This document shows, piece after piece, positions 1 through 10,825 of a stretch of DNA of 64,000 nt. Below the pieces are notes generated by a model, which saw only the letters and a list, made by a program, of their open reading frames with translations, was not told the origin of the DNA and searched no databases. Where the stretch lies: NCBI GenBank assembly GCA_035079385.1, contig JAVHKY010000013.1, positions 9,298,001-9,362,000 on the forward strand, read 5' to 3'. Position 1 is the stretch's first letter. Each line of letters opens with the position of its first letter. The position numbers and the translations under genes were made by a program. This stretch comes from Aspidiotus rigidus (Eukaryota > Arthropoda > Insecta > Hemiptera > Diaspididae).

Positions 1-1570
1 GACCTATGAAGTCAACAAACTGTAACGTCACAGACCCGAACTTTGGAGCAATACATATATAATAGGAAGGGGACTCGGGGAAAACTTATTTATGACGCCA
101 TCAACATGTGGCGTCACAAGACTTACTTATGACGTCATCATACTGCGACGTCACAGATCTCATCCCCATGCTATATATAAAGGTAGAGGGACTTGGAGAA
201 AAAACTATGACGTCATTAAACTGTGACGTCACAAGTCCCGCCTCAAGCTATACATGATAGGAGAAGGACTTGTAAAACAAGTGATCTACGATATCATCAG
301 ATTATGGCATCACAAGTCCGACCTATGACTTCATCAAACTTTGACGTCACAGACCCGGACTTTGGAGATATATATAATAGGAGGAGAACTTGAAAAAAAT
401 TGATCTATGATGTCATCAGATTGTGATGTTACAAAGCTGACCCATGACGTTACCAAACTGTGATGTCAAAGACCCCGCCCCCAAACTATGTATAATAAGC
501 GGGAAACTTGGAAAAAACTGATTTATGACGTCATGAGATTGTGACGTCGCATGGTAGACTTATGACGTCATCAAACTGCGACATCAGAGGCTCCACCCAC
601 AAACTATATATAATGGGACGGGAAATCTATGACATCATCAAATTAAGATGTCACAAGTCTGACCTATGCAGTCATCGAACTGTGACGTCACAGACCCTGC
701 CCCTAAACTATGTAACTGATATATGATGTCATCGAATTGTGACGTCACAAGGCTGACTTATGACGTCATCGAACTGCGACGTCACAGACCCGGACGGAGC
801 TATATATAATAGCAGGGGAACTTGAAAAAAATGATCTAGATGATGTCATCAGATTATGATGTTACAAAGCTAACCTATGACGTCATCAGACTATAACGTA
901 ACAGACCCCCACCCCTAAAGCTATATGTGATAGGAGGGGACTTGAGAAAAAACTGATTTATAACCGCATCAAACTGTGACGTCGCTGGCTCCACCTACAA
1001 ACTATATATCATGGCAGGGGAACTTGAAAAAAATTGATCTAGATGATGACATCAAATTGTGATATTACAAAGATAACCTAAGACGTCATCAGACTGTGAC
1101 GTCACAGACCCCCGCCCCTCAAATCTATATATTATAGGAGGAAACTTGAGAAAAAACGAATTTATGACGTCATCAAACTGTGACGTCACAGTCTCCACCC
1201 ACAAACTATATATAATTTTGTGGGGGGGGGGAACTTGAAAAAAATTGATCTATGACATCATCAGATTAAGATGTCACTAGGCTGACCTACGGTGTTATCA
1301 AACTGTGACTCAAACTGAGCCATTACAGGCCCCGCCCCTAAACTATGTAATAAGATGGAAACTTGGAAAAAACTGATATATATCACGTCATTCGATTGTG
1401 ATGTCACAAGACTGACCTATGACGTTATCAAACTGAGACGTCACAGACCCAGACTTCAAAGCTATATATAATAAGGTGGGAACTTGAAAAAAAAAAAAAT
1501 GTTCTATGATTGTCATCAGATTGTGACCCGTACTTTAGAGCTATATATAATAGGAAGGGGACTAGGAAAA
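1..1570 (+). repeat. S2 satellite block rich in CRE palindromes
   Basis: Irregular tandem units of roughly 80-125 bp. Each starts near GCTATATATAATAGGAGGGG, continues with ACTTGAAAAAA-CTGAT, and then carries TGACGTCA-type palindromes before ACAGACCCGGACTTTGGA. About 13 perfect TGACGTCA octamers can be counted in the first 1.5 kb, with many one-base variants. Palindromes often come in pairs whose starts are 16 bp apart (TGACGTCA-tcaaactg-TGACGTCA). No coding region is supported; the short ORFs here read through repeat units. The octamer is the consensus CREB/ATF bZIP site, but binding is inference only. Confidence 0.85.
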
Positions 1571-1665
1571 TGACGGCTTCCTTAACGAAGTTAAACGAGG
1601 AACGTAGGGAACCTGTTTTATGATTCGAATGAGATTTGGTATTGAAAATTCAAGGAAGCCTAGAT
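1571..1665 (+). repeat. Dispersed module ending in the AACAGG/CCTGTT motif
   Basis: Module reading GACGGCTTCCTTAACGAAG, then GAACCTGTTTTATG and ATTTGGTATTGAAAATTC. The same module recurs at about 35085-35170 (reverse), 41085-41165, 43225-43330 (reverse) and 56200-56300, always beside S1 or S2 satellite. It appears to be part of the same composite repeat family and has no coding content. Confidence 0.7.
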
Positions 1666-2510
1666 CATATATAGCTCGACAGTCGAAATTTTTCTAAGTC
1701 CCTCTCCTATCATATATAGCTCGAGAGTCGAAATTTTTCTAAGTCCCCCTTCTATCATATATAGCTCGAGAGTCGTAATTTTTTCTAAGTCCCCCTCCTA
1801 TCATATATAGCTCGAGAGTCGAAATTTTTCTAAGTCCCTCTCCTATCATATATGGCTCGAGAGTCGAAATTTTTCCAAGTCCCCCTTCTATCATATATAG
1901 CTCGAGAGTCGAAATTTTTCTAAGTCCCCCTTCTATCATATATAGCTCGAGAGTCGAAATTTTTCTAAGTTCCCCTCCTATCATCTATAGCTCGAGAGTC
2001 GAAATTTTTTCTAAGTCCCCCTCCTATCATATATAGCTCGAGAGTCGAAATTTTTCTAAGTCCCTCTCCTATCATATATGGCTCGAGAGTCGAAATTTTT
2101 CTAAGTCCTCCTTCTATCATATATAGCTCGAGAGTCGAAATTTTTCTAAGTCCCCCTCCTATCATCTATAGCTCGAGAGTCGAAATTTTTCTAAGTCCCT
2201 CTCCTATCATATATGGCTCGAGAGTCGAAATTTTTCTAAGTCCCCCTTCTATCATATATAGCTCGAGAGTCGAAATTTTTCTAAGTCCCCCTCCTATCAT
2301 CTATAGCTCGAGAGTCGAAATTTTTCCAAGTCCCCCTCCTATCATATATAGCTCGAGAGTCGAAATTTTTCTAAGTTCCCCTCCTATCATCTATAGCTCG
2401 AGAGTCGAAATTTTTTCTAAGTCCCCCTCCTATCATATATAGCTCGAGAGTCGAAATTTTTTTAAGTCCCTCTCCTATCATATATGGCTCGAGGGTCGAA
2501 ATTTTTCCAA
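1666..2510. repeat. S1 satellite, 45-bp monomer array
   Basis: About 18 head-to-tail copies of a 45-46 bp monomer. The CTCGAG anchor falls at 1720, 1765, 1811 and 1856, which gives the period. The monomer reads (plus strand) CTCGAGAGTCGAAATTTTTC, TAAGTCCCCCTCC, TATCATATATAG. Its reverse complement shares TATATATGATAGGAGGGGGA with S2, so the two satellites are related. The ORFs at 1739-2592 on the minus strand are repeat read-through (period 15 residues), not genes. Confidence 0.9.
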
Positions 2511-2609
2511 GTTTTTCGCTGGACGGCGCACGGCGGACGGCGGACGGCGCACGGCGCACGGCGGACGGCAGATTTCTCAAATAGCCCCCCATAAAACAGG
2601 TTCCCTGTT
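2511..2609 (-). repeat. GC-rich terminal module of the foldback unit
   Basis: A short run of GGACGGCGCACGGC-type repeats, then CAAATAGCCCCCCATAAAAC and the palindromic end AACAGGTTCCCTGTT. This is one end of the unit seen complete at 40675-40945. No opposite end is found on the other side of this array. Confidence 0.7.
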
Positions 2610-2707
2610 AAAACTTATTTATGACGCTATGAGCATGTGACGTCAAAAGGCTGATTTATGACGTCATCAAACTGCGACGTCAAGGACCCGGACTTTGCAA
2701 CTATATA
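2610..2707 (+). repeat. S2 satellite unit split by the Ginger element
   Basis: One S2 unit with TGACGTCA palindromes, ending ...GACTTTGCAACTATA at the left edge of the Ginger insertion. It resumes at 4860 with TATAATAGAAGGGGAACTTG, so the two halves reconstitute a normal S2 monomer across the element. Confidence 0.85.
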
Positions 2708-3226
2708 TGTTAGCGTTAGAGTATGAAATCCGTTAATGCATGGATGAACTAGGTATTACATGCAGTATCTAAATCAGGTCGTTAGAGCATATAATTTTTC
2801 CTCTTTATATGTTATAACTAGCTAATTTATAAACTAACGAAGGGGAAACAGTTCATCCATGTAAGAGAGAGAAGAAATGAAAAATATCTATCTTTAGAAT
2901 TAGAATTAAGCAGTACATATGAACATGTGAGATTTCTGTAATCTAATTGTACTTTCTACTTGTATTTTTTCATTTCCATCTACTCCTGAAACTTGTAAGA
3001 TCGGCAATCAGCACTTCTGTGCACATTTTATGAATGCTGAGAGAAACTTTTTCTAGTACCTACGTTATCTGATAATCGCCCATTTAACATGTCTATTCGT
3101 GTGCATTGTGTTTTCTCGCACAGTAAATTCAAGACTGCTAAGAAAGTCTATGTTATCGAATGCAGTTAACAGTGCGATTTGATCAGTGATACTGTGGTGT
3201 GGTTGTTTTCATCCTCATTAATAATT

Positions 3227-4558
3227 ATGGCTAAAAACGTTATAGATCTCGAAGAAATGAAAAAAAAATTTAAAAATAAGATGACCTTGTGCTCCGGTGC
3301 AGCTAACTCTGCGTCAATGACGCTTACAAAGTATAATGATTTAGTTTCGCGAGTGAAGACTGTGAAAAGTGATGGCAAAACGTCACCAGGAGATTTCTGG
3401 TTGATGCGCCATTACGACGTAATACATGTAGACGATGTGGATAAATTAATTTCTCCAGTGAAGAGTGCCGATGGTGTTATTAAATACTATGCGACAACGG
3501 ACGATTTATTTGATTTGCTGTATGACGCTCACGAGAAACTCGGTCATGGAGGCCGCGATAAAATGATGTACGATTTGAATTCCCGGTATAAGAATATCAC
3601 GCAAAAACAAGTAACGTTATTCCTGCACTGTTGCGACGTGTGTGCAATGAAGAAGAGCGGGATTAAAAAAGGTATTGTAGTTAAACCTATGGTTTTTCAG
3701 AATTTCAACAGTCGGTGCCAAATTGATTTAATTGATAAGCAAGCAGACCCAGACAACTCTAATGAAAACCGTGTGTTTAATTTCATCTTAGTGTACCAAG
3801 ATCATTTGACTAAATTCGTCGTCCTAAAGCCTTTAGCAAGGAAGTGCGCCATAGAGGTTGCCGATAACGTAATTGAAATTTTTCTACTATTAGGCGCTCC
3901 GTCCGTTTTGCAATCCGATAACGGCAGAGAATTTCGGAACAAAGTAATCGATCATTTGAAAAAAATGTGGCCCGAATTGTCCATTGTTCACGGCAAGCCT
4001 CGACACAGCCAGTCCCAGGGTAGCCGATTTTCGGTGGGATCCAAAATTTGCAAATTATGTGAAAGAGTGCGCGCCATAAAACGTAAACGTGAAGAATCTG
4101 TCGACGGTTTAGAGGCGCAGGCTCGGCAAATGCGACTACGCTCCGATTCCAATTTTCCTAATCCTCAGGTGGGGGACAACGTCAGCATTCCGATCCCGGA
4201 CGTAGATCGAGGAAAAACAGATGCGCGCTCGATGCTGGCATGCGTGATGGAAATTACGGCAGATAACCTTTATAGACTCGGGACGCGCAGTGGTATCTTG
4301 AAATGCTTGTACGCACGCTCGCAATTTGGCTTATGCAAAGAAAAATTTATCCACGTACACGAAGTACCTACTACCTCATCGTCACTCACACTACGCACGG
4401 CCGCTTCTTCGCAATCCCTGAGTGGAGGACAGGGATTTGCAAAGTGTAATTGCACCACCAAGTGCTCGACTAGCAAGAAGACGAGATGTGCGTGCCGAAA
4501 GAGGGGTTTGTTATGTAATTCAAGGTGCCACAACAGTAACTCATGTGAAAATAAGTAG
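3227..4558 (+). CDS. Ginger integrase-like transposase with C-terminal CXC domain
   Basis: 443 residues from the ATG at 3227; the open frame extends upstream only to a TTG at 3179. The zinc-binding H2C2 module has H102, H107, C136 and C139 (HEKLGH ... CDVC). The retroviral-type integrase core follows with D167 (CQIDLID) and D231 (LQSDNGREF), then HGKPRHSQSQGS. In relatives (KRBA2/GIN-like integrases) QSQGS runs straight into the catalytic glutamate (VERAN type). Here it runs into RFSVGSK instead, so the glutamate and the following helix are absent, most simply through an in-frame internal deletion near residue 266. The tail has a basic stretch and a cysteine-rich CXC/tesmin-like domain (KCNCTTKCST ... 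CACRKRGLLC). The frame is otherwise uninterrupted. Likely function: transposase, nuclear, probably inactive. Family assignment is firm; the subgroup within Ginger/GIN is not. Confidence 0.85.
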   Translation: MAKNVIDLEEMKKKFKNKMTLCSGAANSASMTLTKYNDLVSRVKTVKSDGKTSPGDFWLMRHYDVIHVDDVDKLISPVKSADGVIKYYATTDDLFDLLYDAHEKLGHGGRDKMMYDLNSRYKNITQKQVTLFLHCCDVCAMKKSGIKKGIVVKPMVFQNFNSRCQIDLIDKQADPDNSNENRVFNFILVYQDHLTKFVVLKPLARKCAIEVADNVIEIFLLLGAPSVLQSDNGREFRNKVIDHLKKMWPELSIVHGKPRHSQSQGSRFSVGSKICKLCERVRAIKRKREESVDGLEAQARQMRLRSDSNFPNPQVGDNVSIPIPDVDRGKTDARSMLACVMEITADNLYRLGTRSGILKCLYARSQFGLCKEKFIHVHEVPTTSSSLTLRTAASSQSLSGGQGFAKCNCTTKCSTSKKTRCACRKRGLLCNSRCHNSNSCENK

Positions 4559-4758
4559 TTATTTGTAACTTTGCCAATTTATTTTAGTTTTTTTAGTTTT
4601 TTCTTTTATTATGTTGACGCGATATGAGAATCAAGAAATTTTTGCTTCATTTGGCTGCAATAAGTGATAATATTTTGTTTTTATATACTTTCGCTAAGCG
4701 TCTCCCGTTGATCTATGAAATAACTAGTTATTATATACCGTCACTAGTTCATCTGTAA

Positions 4759-4764
4759 AATAAA
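4759..4764 (+). promoter_or_regulatory. Candidate poly(A) signal of the Ginger gene
   Basis: AATAAA 200 bp downstream of the integrase stop codon and about 95 bp before the right end of the element. It is plausible as the 3' processing signal, but there is no transcript evidence. Confidence 0.4.
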
Positions 4765-4859
4765 TATTGCTTTTAATACTCTAACTAAAATGCCTTGTTA
4801 TTATATGTAATCCCTAGTTAGATCATACATTAACTGAATTTTACACTCTAACGCTAACA

Positions 4860-6246
4860 TATATAATAGAAGGGGAACTTGAAAAAAAAATGATCTAGTT
4901 AGAAAGCTGAACTATGACATCATCAGACTGTGACGTCACAGACCCCCGCCCTTCAAAGCTATATATTGTAGGAGGGAACTTGAGAAAAAACCGATTTATA
5001 ACGTCATCAAACTGAGCCGTCACAGGCCCCGCCCCTAAACTATGTATAATAAGAGGGGAACTTGAAAAAAAAATGATCTATGATGTCATCAGATTGTGAC
5101 GTTACAAGACTGACTTATGACGTTATCAAACTGCGACGTTACAGACCCGGACTTTGGGCTATATATAGGGTTGGGCACTTTTCATGAAAAGTCATTTTAT
5201 GAAATGAAAAATGGAAACGTTTCAGAAAAGTTGTGAAATTTCATGAAAAGTGAAAAGTTCTCATCGTGTGACCCCTTGGTTTCACTCACCGTTTCGCGGG
5301 CTTAATATTTTGGGGGACTATTTGCATAATTATTCTTAGACTAGGATTTTACGAGGCGCTTACAGCTGATGGAATGTGCAGTTCTGAACAGATCGTTTTA
5401 TAAGCACGTGAATCAACGTGTCGCACAATGGTCAATGTATTTTTGAAAATTTGAGAAGAGAAAAGTCCTTGAAAAGTGCCTTCGGAAATTTTCATTTTTC
5501 ATTTCACTACTCTTCATGGATCAACTCTAGCTATATATAATAGGAAAGGGAACTTGAAAAAATTTGACGTCACAGACCCTTATCCCCCAAAGCTATATAT
5601 GATAGGAGGGATCTTAGGAAAAAACTGATTTATGTCGTCATAAGACTGTGAAGTCACATGCTCCACCCCCAACTTATGTGACCTATGACGTTATAGAACT
5701 GTGACGTCACAGGCCCAGCCCCTAAACTATGTATAATAAGAGGGACATTTGGAAAAAAACTGTGACGTCACAAGACTGACTTAGGACATTATCAAACTGC
5801 GACGTTATAGACTTGGACTTTGGAGCTATATATAATAGGAAGGAACTTGAAAAAAAATGATCTATGATGTCATCAGATTGTGACATTACAAAGCTGACCT
5901 ACGACATCATCAGACAATGACGTAACAGAGCCCAACCCCTAATGTTATATATTATGATAGGAGGGAACTTGAGAAAAGACTGATTTATAAGTCATCAAAC
6001 TGTGACGTCGCAGGCTCCACCCCCAACTTATGTAAAACAGGAGGGGAACTTGAAAAAAATTGATCTATGACATCATCAGATTAAGATATCTCAAGGCTGA
6101 CCTATGACGTCATCGAACTGTGACGTCACAGGCCCAGAGCCCAGCTATATATGATAGAAGGGGACTTATAAAATTTTTGAGCTCCAAGTTTTTCCGACTG
6201 GCCGGACGGAAGACGTCCCCCCCCCCCCACATAAGACAGGTTCTCT
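4860..6246 (+). repeat. S2 satellite block
   Basis: Continuation of the S2 array with TGACGTCA pairs. It is interrupted by the MITE at 5166-5529 and ends with a short GC-rich module (GACTGGCCGGACGG, a run of C) and ATAAGACAGGTTCTCTGT, a mutated copy of the AACAGGTTCCCTGTT end. Confidence 0.8.
5166..5529. mobile_element. hAT-type MITE inserted in S2
   Basis: A 364-bp non-coding insertion flanked by an exact 8-bp duplication GCTATATA (5158-5165 and 5530-5537). Ends are TAGGGTTGGGCACTTTTCAT and, in reverse complement, TAGAGTTGATCCATGAA, giving short imperfect TIRs. Removing the element restores a normal S2 monomer. An 8-bp duplication and a TAGGGTTGGGCA-like end fit the hAT superfamily. The interior is rich in GAAAAGT/ACTTTTC motifs and has no ORF. 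Confidence 0.75.
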
Positions 6247-8540
6247 GTCAGTTTTTTTGTGAAAAAATCTGATTTCTTACTTCTCTACCACTCGAGGTCA
6301 GAAATTTCTCTAGGGGAAGGGAATAGAAAGGAATGAACGACTACGGTCCAGAAGCAGGGATTAGGGTAGGGTGGTGGTTTATGATGCCCACTTTAGACCA
6401 TATTAGACCGCCGATACAGTATGTGAACGACAATATCATTTGTCCCAACGGAGGAGGTCGAAGTTCAGTCTATTGGGTCTTATAATGGACGTTTAGGACA
6501 AACGTTCAGGACCCAACCGACTGAAGTCGCCTCCAGTCGGTGGTCGCTACCGATGATGTGTCACCCCGCAGTAAAGAACCAAAAAAGTTGGCCAGAGAGG
6601 ACGATACTGTGATCCGATTCTTGTTTTCGATACCGAAAATCAGCACACGGGTGAGATGTTGAATACAGTTTTTATTTGCAATATTAGAATGACGCTTTAA
6701 GATAGTACTTCTGTCAGAAATGCGGGTACGTATTTAAGATCTTTGATCGCTGAGTAAATAATGAAAAATTTTACATTCTGAGTCACGCCGAAAAATGATA
6801 AATATTATAAATACTGGAATAGATACGATTTACTCTGTGTGTTTAAAGAATTAATCTCGTTAAATGCGGCGGCAAAGCGACGGCCGGCTTCGTGCTTTAT
6901 TGAACAAGCATACGATATGTACACAGAATGTATTAAGATCTTCTCATAATCAAGTTCGTTAAACGTATCGGAGTTCATATTTCTGATTTACAGCGCTTTC
7001 GTGCGAGTATTACGTTTACACCTACCACATATACCTTTCGATGAAGAAGTAAGAAAGCGCCACAATAGGCACTCACCGTATACTGATGTACATGACGCAA
7101 AAAAAATGATGAAAAATATCTTCCATCCGCGTGTGAGTCCAACATGAGCGTGAGTAATGAATAATAATTTAGCCTCGAACTAAGTCGACCGTCTGATTTT
7201 ATCGCTCTACTGGCCAGATCGTACGGTCATCATTTCAGAGCTTTAAAATAAAATACCGCTGGTTCGCACTTATCCATACCATATTCATTTGTTTCATTTG
7301 CGCTTACTCTCTACGATAGCATTAAACCTGTTTCGTTACTAAAAATGACAAAGTAAATTTTATACAGTATCACGTATGGGCCACTTTTCTGGAATTGTAC
7401 TCATTTTCTACAGTCTTCGTGCGTCATATAGCGAGAAATTTTTTCGTGGAGTGGGAGAAGAAGAATTAAAGATACATATTTTTCTCACTTGATGGCTGAT
7501 GATGGCGAAATGCTTTCAACGATGCGATATTGGGGTTCTGCAGATGCATTCCCTACCCCATTTACTCTCTGCACAGCAACAAAAACTCGTTTCTTTTCTC
7601 GTGTCCAAGTCCACCTCCACCCTGTCATTCATCGTGACAGTATGAGTCCGCATCGAATTTACGAACTCCTAATCGATAATTGAGCGATTCGACGGGTTCC
7701 AGTTTGAGTACAATGTTTTTCACACTTGAAGTGAGATGTCCGTCTCGGCTCGATGTAAATTTCTTTACCCTAAAATCTTTGGCCAAAGTCTCCTGGAAGA
7801 AGATACTGTGCGTGAGTATCGAAACTTACCTGCGTCCATCGAACGACAACCCACACAAGACAACCGATAATAATCGAAGTGGCGCCTTCAACATTACGTA
7901 ATAAAATATTTTTATCGGTACCCGTTCGGACGAGGCACGCCATAAATATAATGTAAGTACGTGTATCTGCATACAACCTGCCTATAAAAGAGGGACATTT
8001 ACCAAGTGTATATATACTGGTACACTATTTTTCGTTAGATACCGTATTTGTAACGATGCAATTTTCAGGCTGTAAATATTTTATCGCGATAAATTATTAC
8101 CGGTTCTACGTAAGTTAGGTACTCGGAAAACCGAAAACGGACGCTAGCCGCGCGATGGGGCGGTAGAAAGACGGAAAATGAAGAATAGTTCGACGTCGTC
8201 ATACGCGCGCCGGTTTGAACGAACGCGAGCAAATGAATTCGAACGCATAAAAATCGTACGTGACAAATTATTTCGTGTGGATTACAAATTAATTATTAAA
8301 TTGGAATCAATCCAAAACGTAATAAAATACTCAACTGTTATTTTCATTACGATCGTCGAACGTGCGGAGATACCGCACGGTTGATGGACCGCACGCGAGT
8401 TCTCTTTCTCCATCTCAATCTTGTCATCGTATTCTAAGAGCGCAGGACCAGCGCGTGAGGTGGCGTCGTTAAGAACGTGAGTGCTTCGACAAATGCGAGA
8501 CAAAAATCTGAGGAAGTTAGAAAGTGGAACATTATAATGT
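6247..8540. other. No gene seen; one small imperfect hairpin
   Basis: Unique-looking sequence with no convincing ORF or exon. At 6453-6534 there is an imperfect hairpin: GGAGGTCGAAGTTCAGTC pairs with GACTGAAGTCGCCTCC, with TTGGGTC/GGACCCAA next to it. The short ORFs at 7489-8384 show no recognisable domain. Confidence 0.6.
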
Positions 8541-8795
8541 AAGGGACCAAACAACAAGACCCCCGGAGTGGATGGCGTACCTTCGGAGATGCTTAAGAAC
8601 GGTAGCACGGAGTTGAAAAGAAACCTCTTCAGTTTATGTCTCGCCATATGGAAGATGGAGAGTATCCTGGAGAACTTTAAGGTAGCCAAATTGGTGAAGA
8701 AGGGGGCCACATGGGCTGCGGCAATTATCGCGGAATTTCTCTATTGGCATCGGCCGGGAAGTTATTTGCAAAGGTCATCAACAACTTGCTAACTT
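8541..8795 (+). pseudogene. LINE reverse transcriptase fragment
   Basis: In the frame starting at 8553 the translation reads NKTPGVDGVPSEMLKNGS, then ELKRNLFSLCLAIW, matching the start of non-LTR retrotransposon reverse transcriptases (K-PGVDGIP-E-LK type). After a frameshift near 8700 the remains of NYRGISLLASAGKLFAKVI can be read in another frame. Only about 80 codons survive, with nothing recognisable upstream. The clade cannot be fixed; RTE- or CR1-like is possible. Confidence 0.75.
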
Positions 8796-8814
8796 AGGTA
8801 GTGGAATCGACAAC

Positions 8815-9058
8815 ACCAGATAAATGGCTCGGAGGCGGGGCCTGTGACTTCACAACTTGATGACGTCATGGGTCAGCTTGGTGACACCAAAATCTACATT
8901 TTTCAGACGCCACGTGGCCCATAAAATAGGTTTCCGACCACCTCTCGTTCAACTCTGTTAAAGAACCTGTGAGATTTCCCAAGTTCTCCTCCTAATATAT
9001 TTAGCTTGGGGGGCCTGTGACGTCACACATCAGTTTTTTTTCAAGTCCCTCGTAACAG
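8815..9058 (-). repeat. S2 satellite block, reversed
   Basis: S2 unit in opposite orientation (GGGGCCTGTGACTTCACAAC, TGATGACGTCATGGGTCAGC, then CCATAAAATAGGTTTCC). It directly abuts the LINE remnant that follows. Confidence 0.75.
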
Positions 9059-9059
9059 C

Positions 9060-10825
9060 TACTTGGGGAAAACGCTTCATCTACACTGATCTCTTGGAGA
9101 GACCGACTAAGCTTGTTCCACACACGCATGCTGCGCCATCGATTGCAGTGCGAATACGTTGCCTACTCAACTTTGTTGAAGCAGCCATGTCCACTTTACA
9201 CCTGCGGTAGGTGAAAATGCAGCTGACCATGGAGTTCACACATCAACGTCGCGTATAAACACACGAGTTGTCCATTTACTTAGCTCACTCGGGGCAATTC
9301 TTGCTTTCCATTTTAAAGCAAGGGGCGCCTGGCCTCCTTCTTGACCCACAAAGCCTCTTGATTGGCCGTTGTCGCCTCTTTTTACTTTGAACACCATCGC
9401 TCTCTCCTCAGCAAGAAGCTCGATTGGTGGTGAATGTGCTAGAATACGCAAAGAGCCTCCACACCTTAGCGCAGCTCTTCGTTGGATCTCCACCATCTCT
9501 CTTCTTCTATATGGTATTTACATTGAGTCGGAATAAGAGGGTCGACAATGCGATGCTCACCATGACCCTTCTTCTTGCTCTCTCGGTCATCAGGAAATGG
9601 TGGATGAAGCTCAGCGTTGAGTCAAACCAGATGTCAAGGTACTTCATTCGCTTCTTGGTTTCCGTTTCCACTTCTTGCAGGCGAAAGGTGGGTGGACTGA
9701 ACCTCCGACGGGTCGTAAATAAAATGACCTCTGTCTTACCAAATACAAGTACTAGTCCAGCCGACTCGATCCAACGCATCACTACCTCTAGAGCCCGCCT
9801 TACCCTGCTCTCCACCGCTACAATTGTTTCACCACAGTATAACCCGCATTGCAGATAAGCTTAACACTCGTTGGCAGCTTCACCCAAGAACCGACCCCTA
9901 CGGCACACTACAAGTAACAGGGCGCATTACCGTACCAGCAGACGTCTCTGCTTGGATTTGACGACAACTATGATAGCTGGTGATCATCCAGAGCAGGAAT
10001 ACGAGCACTTCTGCGTCCACGAGGCCTTCCAATATCCTCCTCCATAGAGTCGAGTTGAACGCATTTCTTATGTCGAGGCTGACGGCTGCGCAAAACTGAC
10101 GCGTAGCTATTGCTGTCTCGGCTATCCTCTTCAACCGAATTCCAACATCGGATGTACAGCGTCCAGTCTGAAACTCGTACTGACTACTAGAGTTTATATC
10201 TCTTTGCTTCAAATAGCTCTCTAGTCGATTGGCTATCACTCTCTCCAAGAGTTTCCCAGCATTGTCCAGCAGACAAAGGTCGATAAGAGGATGGAAGGCC
10301 AGGTGGTTTATCTTTCTTATCAATCAACGCTAAGCTGGCACAGAGAACAGTTCCTCAGTAACCATCGCATTGATTGTATCAACAAGCAGTGGTGGGTCAA
10401 CTGAATGAACGGCGCGCCAGACTGGATTTGGAATCTCATCCGGGCTCAGAACCTTCCAATACTCCCCCTTCAGTCTGCATTCACCTTCTCGGTATTTAGA
10501 GAGGATATACCCTCCTCTTCTACTATTGGTAGCATTACCATTGGTGGTGGCTGCTATGGGAACGAGCCATCAATGATTTTCTCCACAACATACGGCTTCA
10601 TTCGCCTCATTGCTGAGAGGTTCTTTAGGTTGTAGGAGTGCCAAACGGGTTTTTCCTCTGCCATCTCGCACAGCTCTTTCCATGCAGCACTCTTGCTGTC
10701 TTTGATGGCTTTCTTCAGCCTCTTACTAGCCAGCTGGTATTCAGGTGCAATCGCCTGCGCCTCTTCGCGGCCTCTACTACGCTGGTATATTGGTCCGTCA
10801 GTAAACTGCTCTCCTCTCCTTTGGT
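9060..10825 (-). pseudogene. LINE ORF2 remnant (R1/I-like), several frameshifts
   Basis: Reading leftward on the minus strand the order is that of a LINE ORF2. A pre-RT segment (VVEAAKRRRRLHLNTSW) comes first, followed by PDEIPNPVWRAVH near 10440 and the RT core at 9898-10323 (IDLCLLDNAGKLLERVIANR, YEFQTGRCTSD, VSLDIRNAFNS). The thumb lies at 9507-9815 (WIESAGLVLVFGKTEV, MKYLDIWFDSTLSF), then QRRAALRC and PIELLAEER at 9236-9496. A distal LHFHLPQVLSGHGCF motif lies near 9190. These pieces are in three frames with stops between them. The YADD region near 9850 is lost. The element is dead and truncated at both ends, with S2 satellite on each side. Confidence 0.85.

Larger units (their letters stand above)
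2708..4859 (+). mobile_element. Ginger-type DNA transposon with TIRs and 4-bp TSD
   Basis: A 2152-bp element inside an S2 unit. The left end starts TGTTAGCGTTAGAGT, and the right end (4845-4859) is its reverse complement. Similarity continues inward for about 55 bp, with AAAT, GTTAATG, AACTAGG and ATTACAT blocks matching in order. TATA directly flanks both ends (2704-2707 and 4860-4863). Termini of the form TGTNR, a 4-bp duplication and an integrase-like gene are the published hallmarks of the Ginger superfamily. The single gene lies at 3227-4558. The catalytic glutamate region of that gene is missing, so this copy probably cannot move by itself. Confidence 0.85.

Noticed and set aside
1739..2592. 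Minus-strand ORFs of 66-81 codons in the S1 array
   Set aside because: They are periodic read-through of the 45-bp monomer (15-residue repeats). The length divisible by three keeps the frame open, which gives no evidence of a protein.
1..2707. CRISPR-like array because of regular 45-bp spacing
   Set aside because: Monomers are contiguous with no unique spacers, and the DNA is eukaryotic. It is a satellite.
3179..3226. Upstream start of the Ginger protein at 3179
   Set aside because: The codon at 3179 is TTG; the first ATG in frame is at 3227.
8282..8710. Minus ORF of 142 codons
   Set aside because: It is the antisense of the LINE reverse transcriptase fragment on the plus strand, without a domain of its own.
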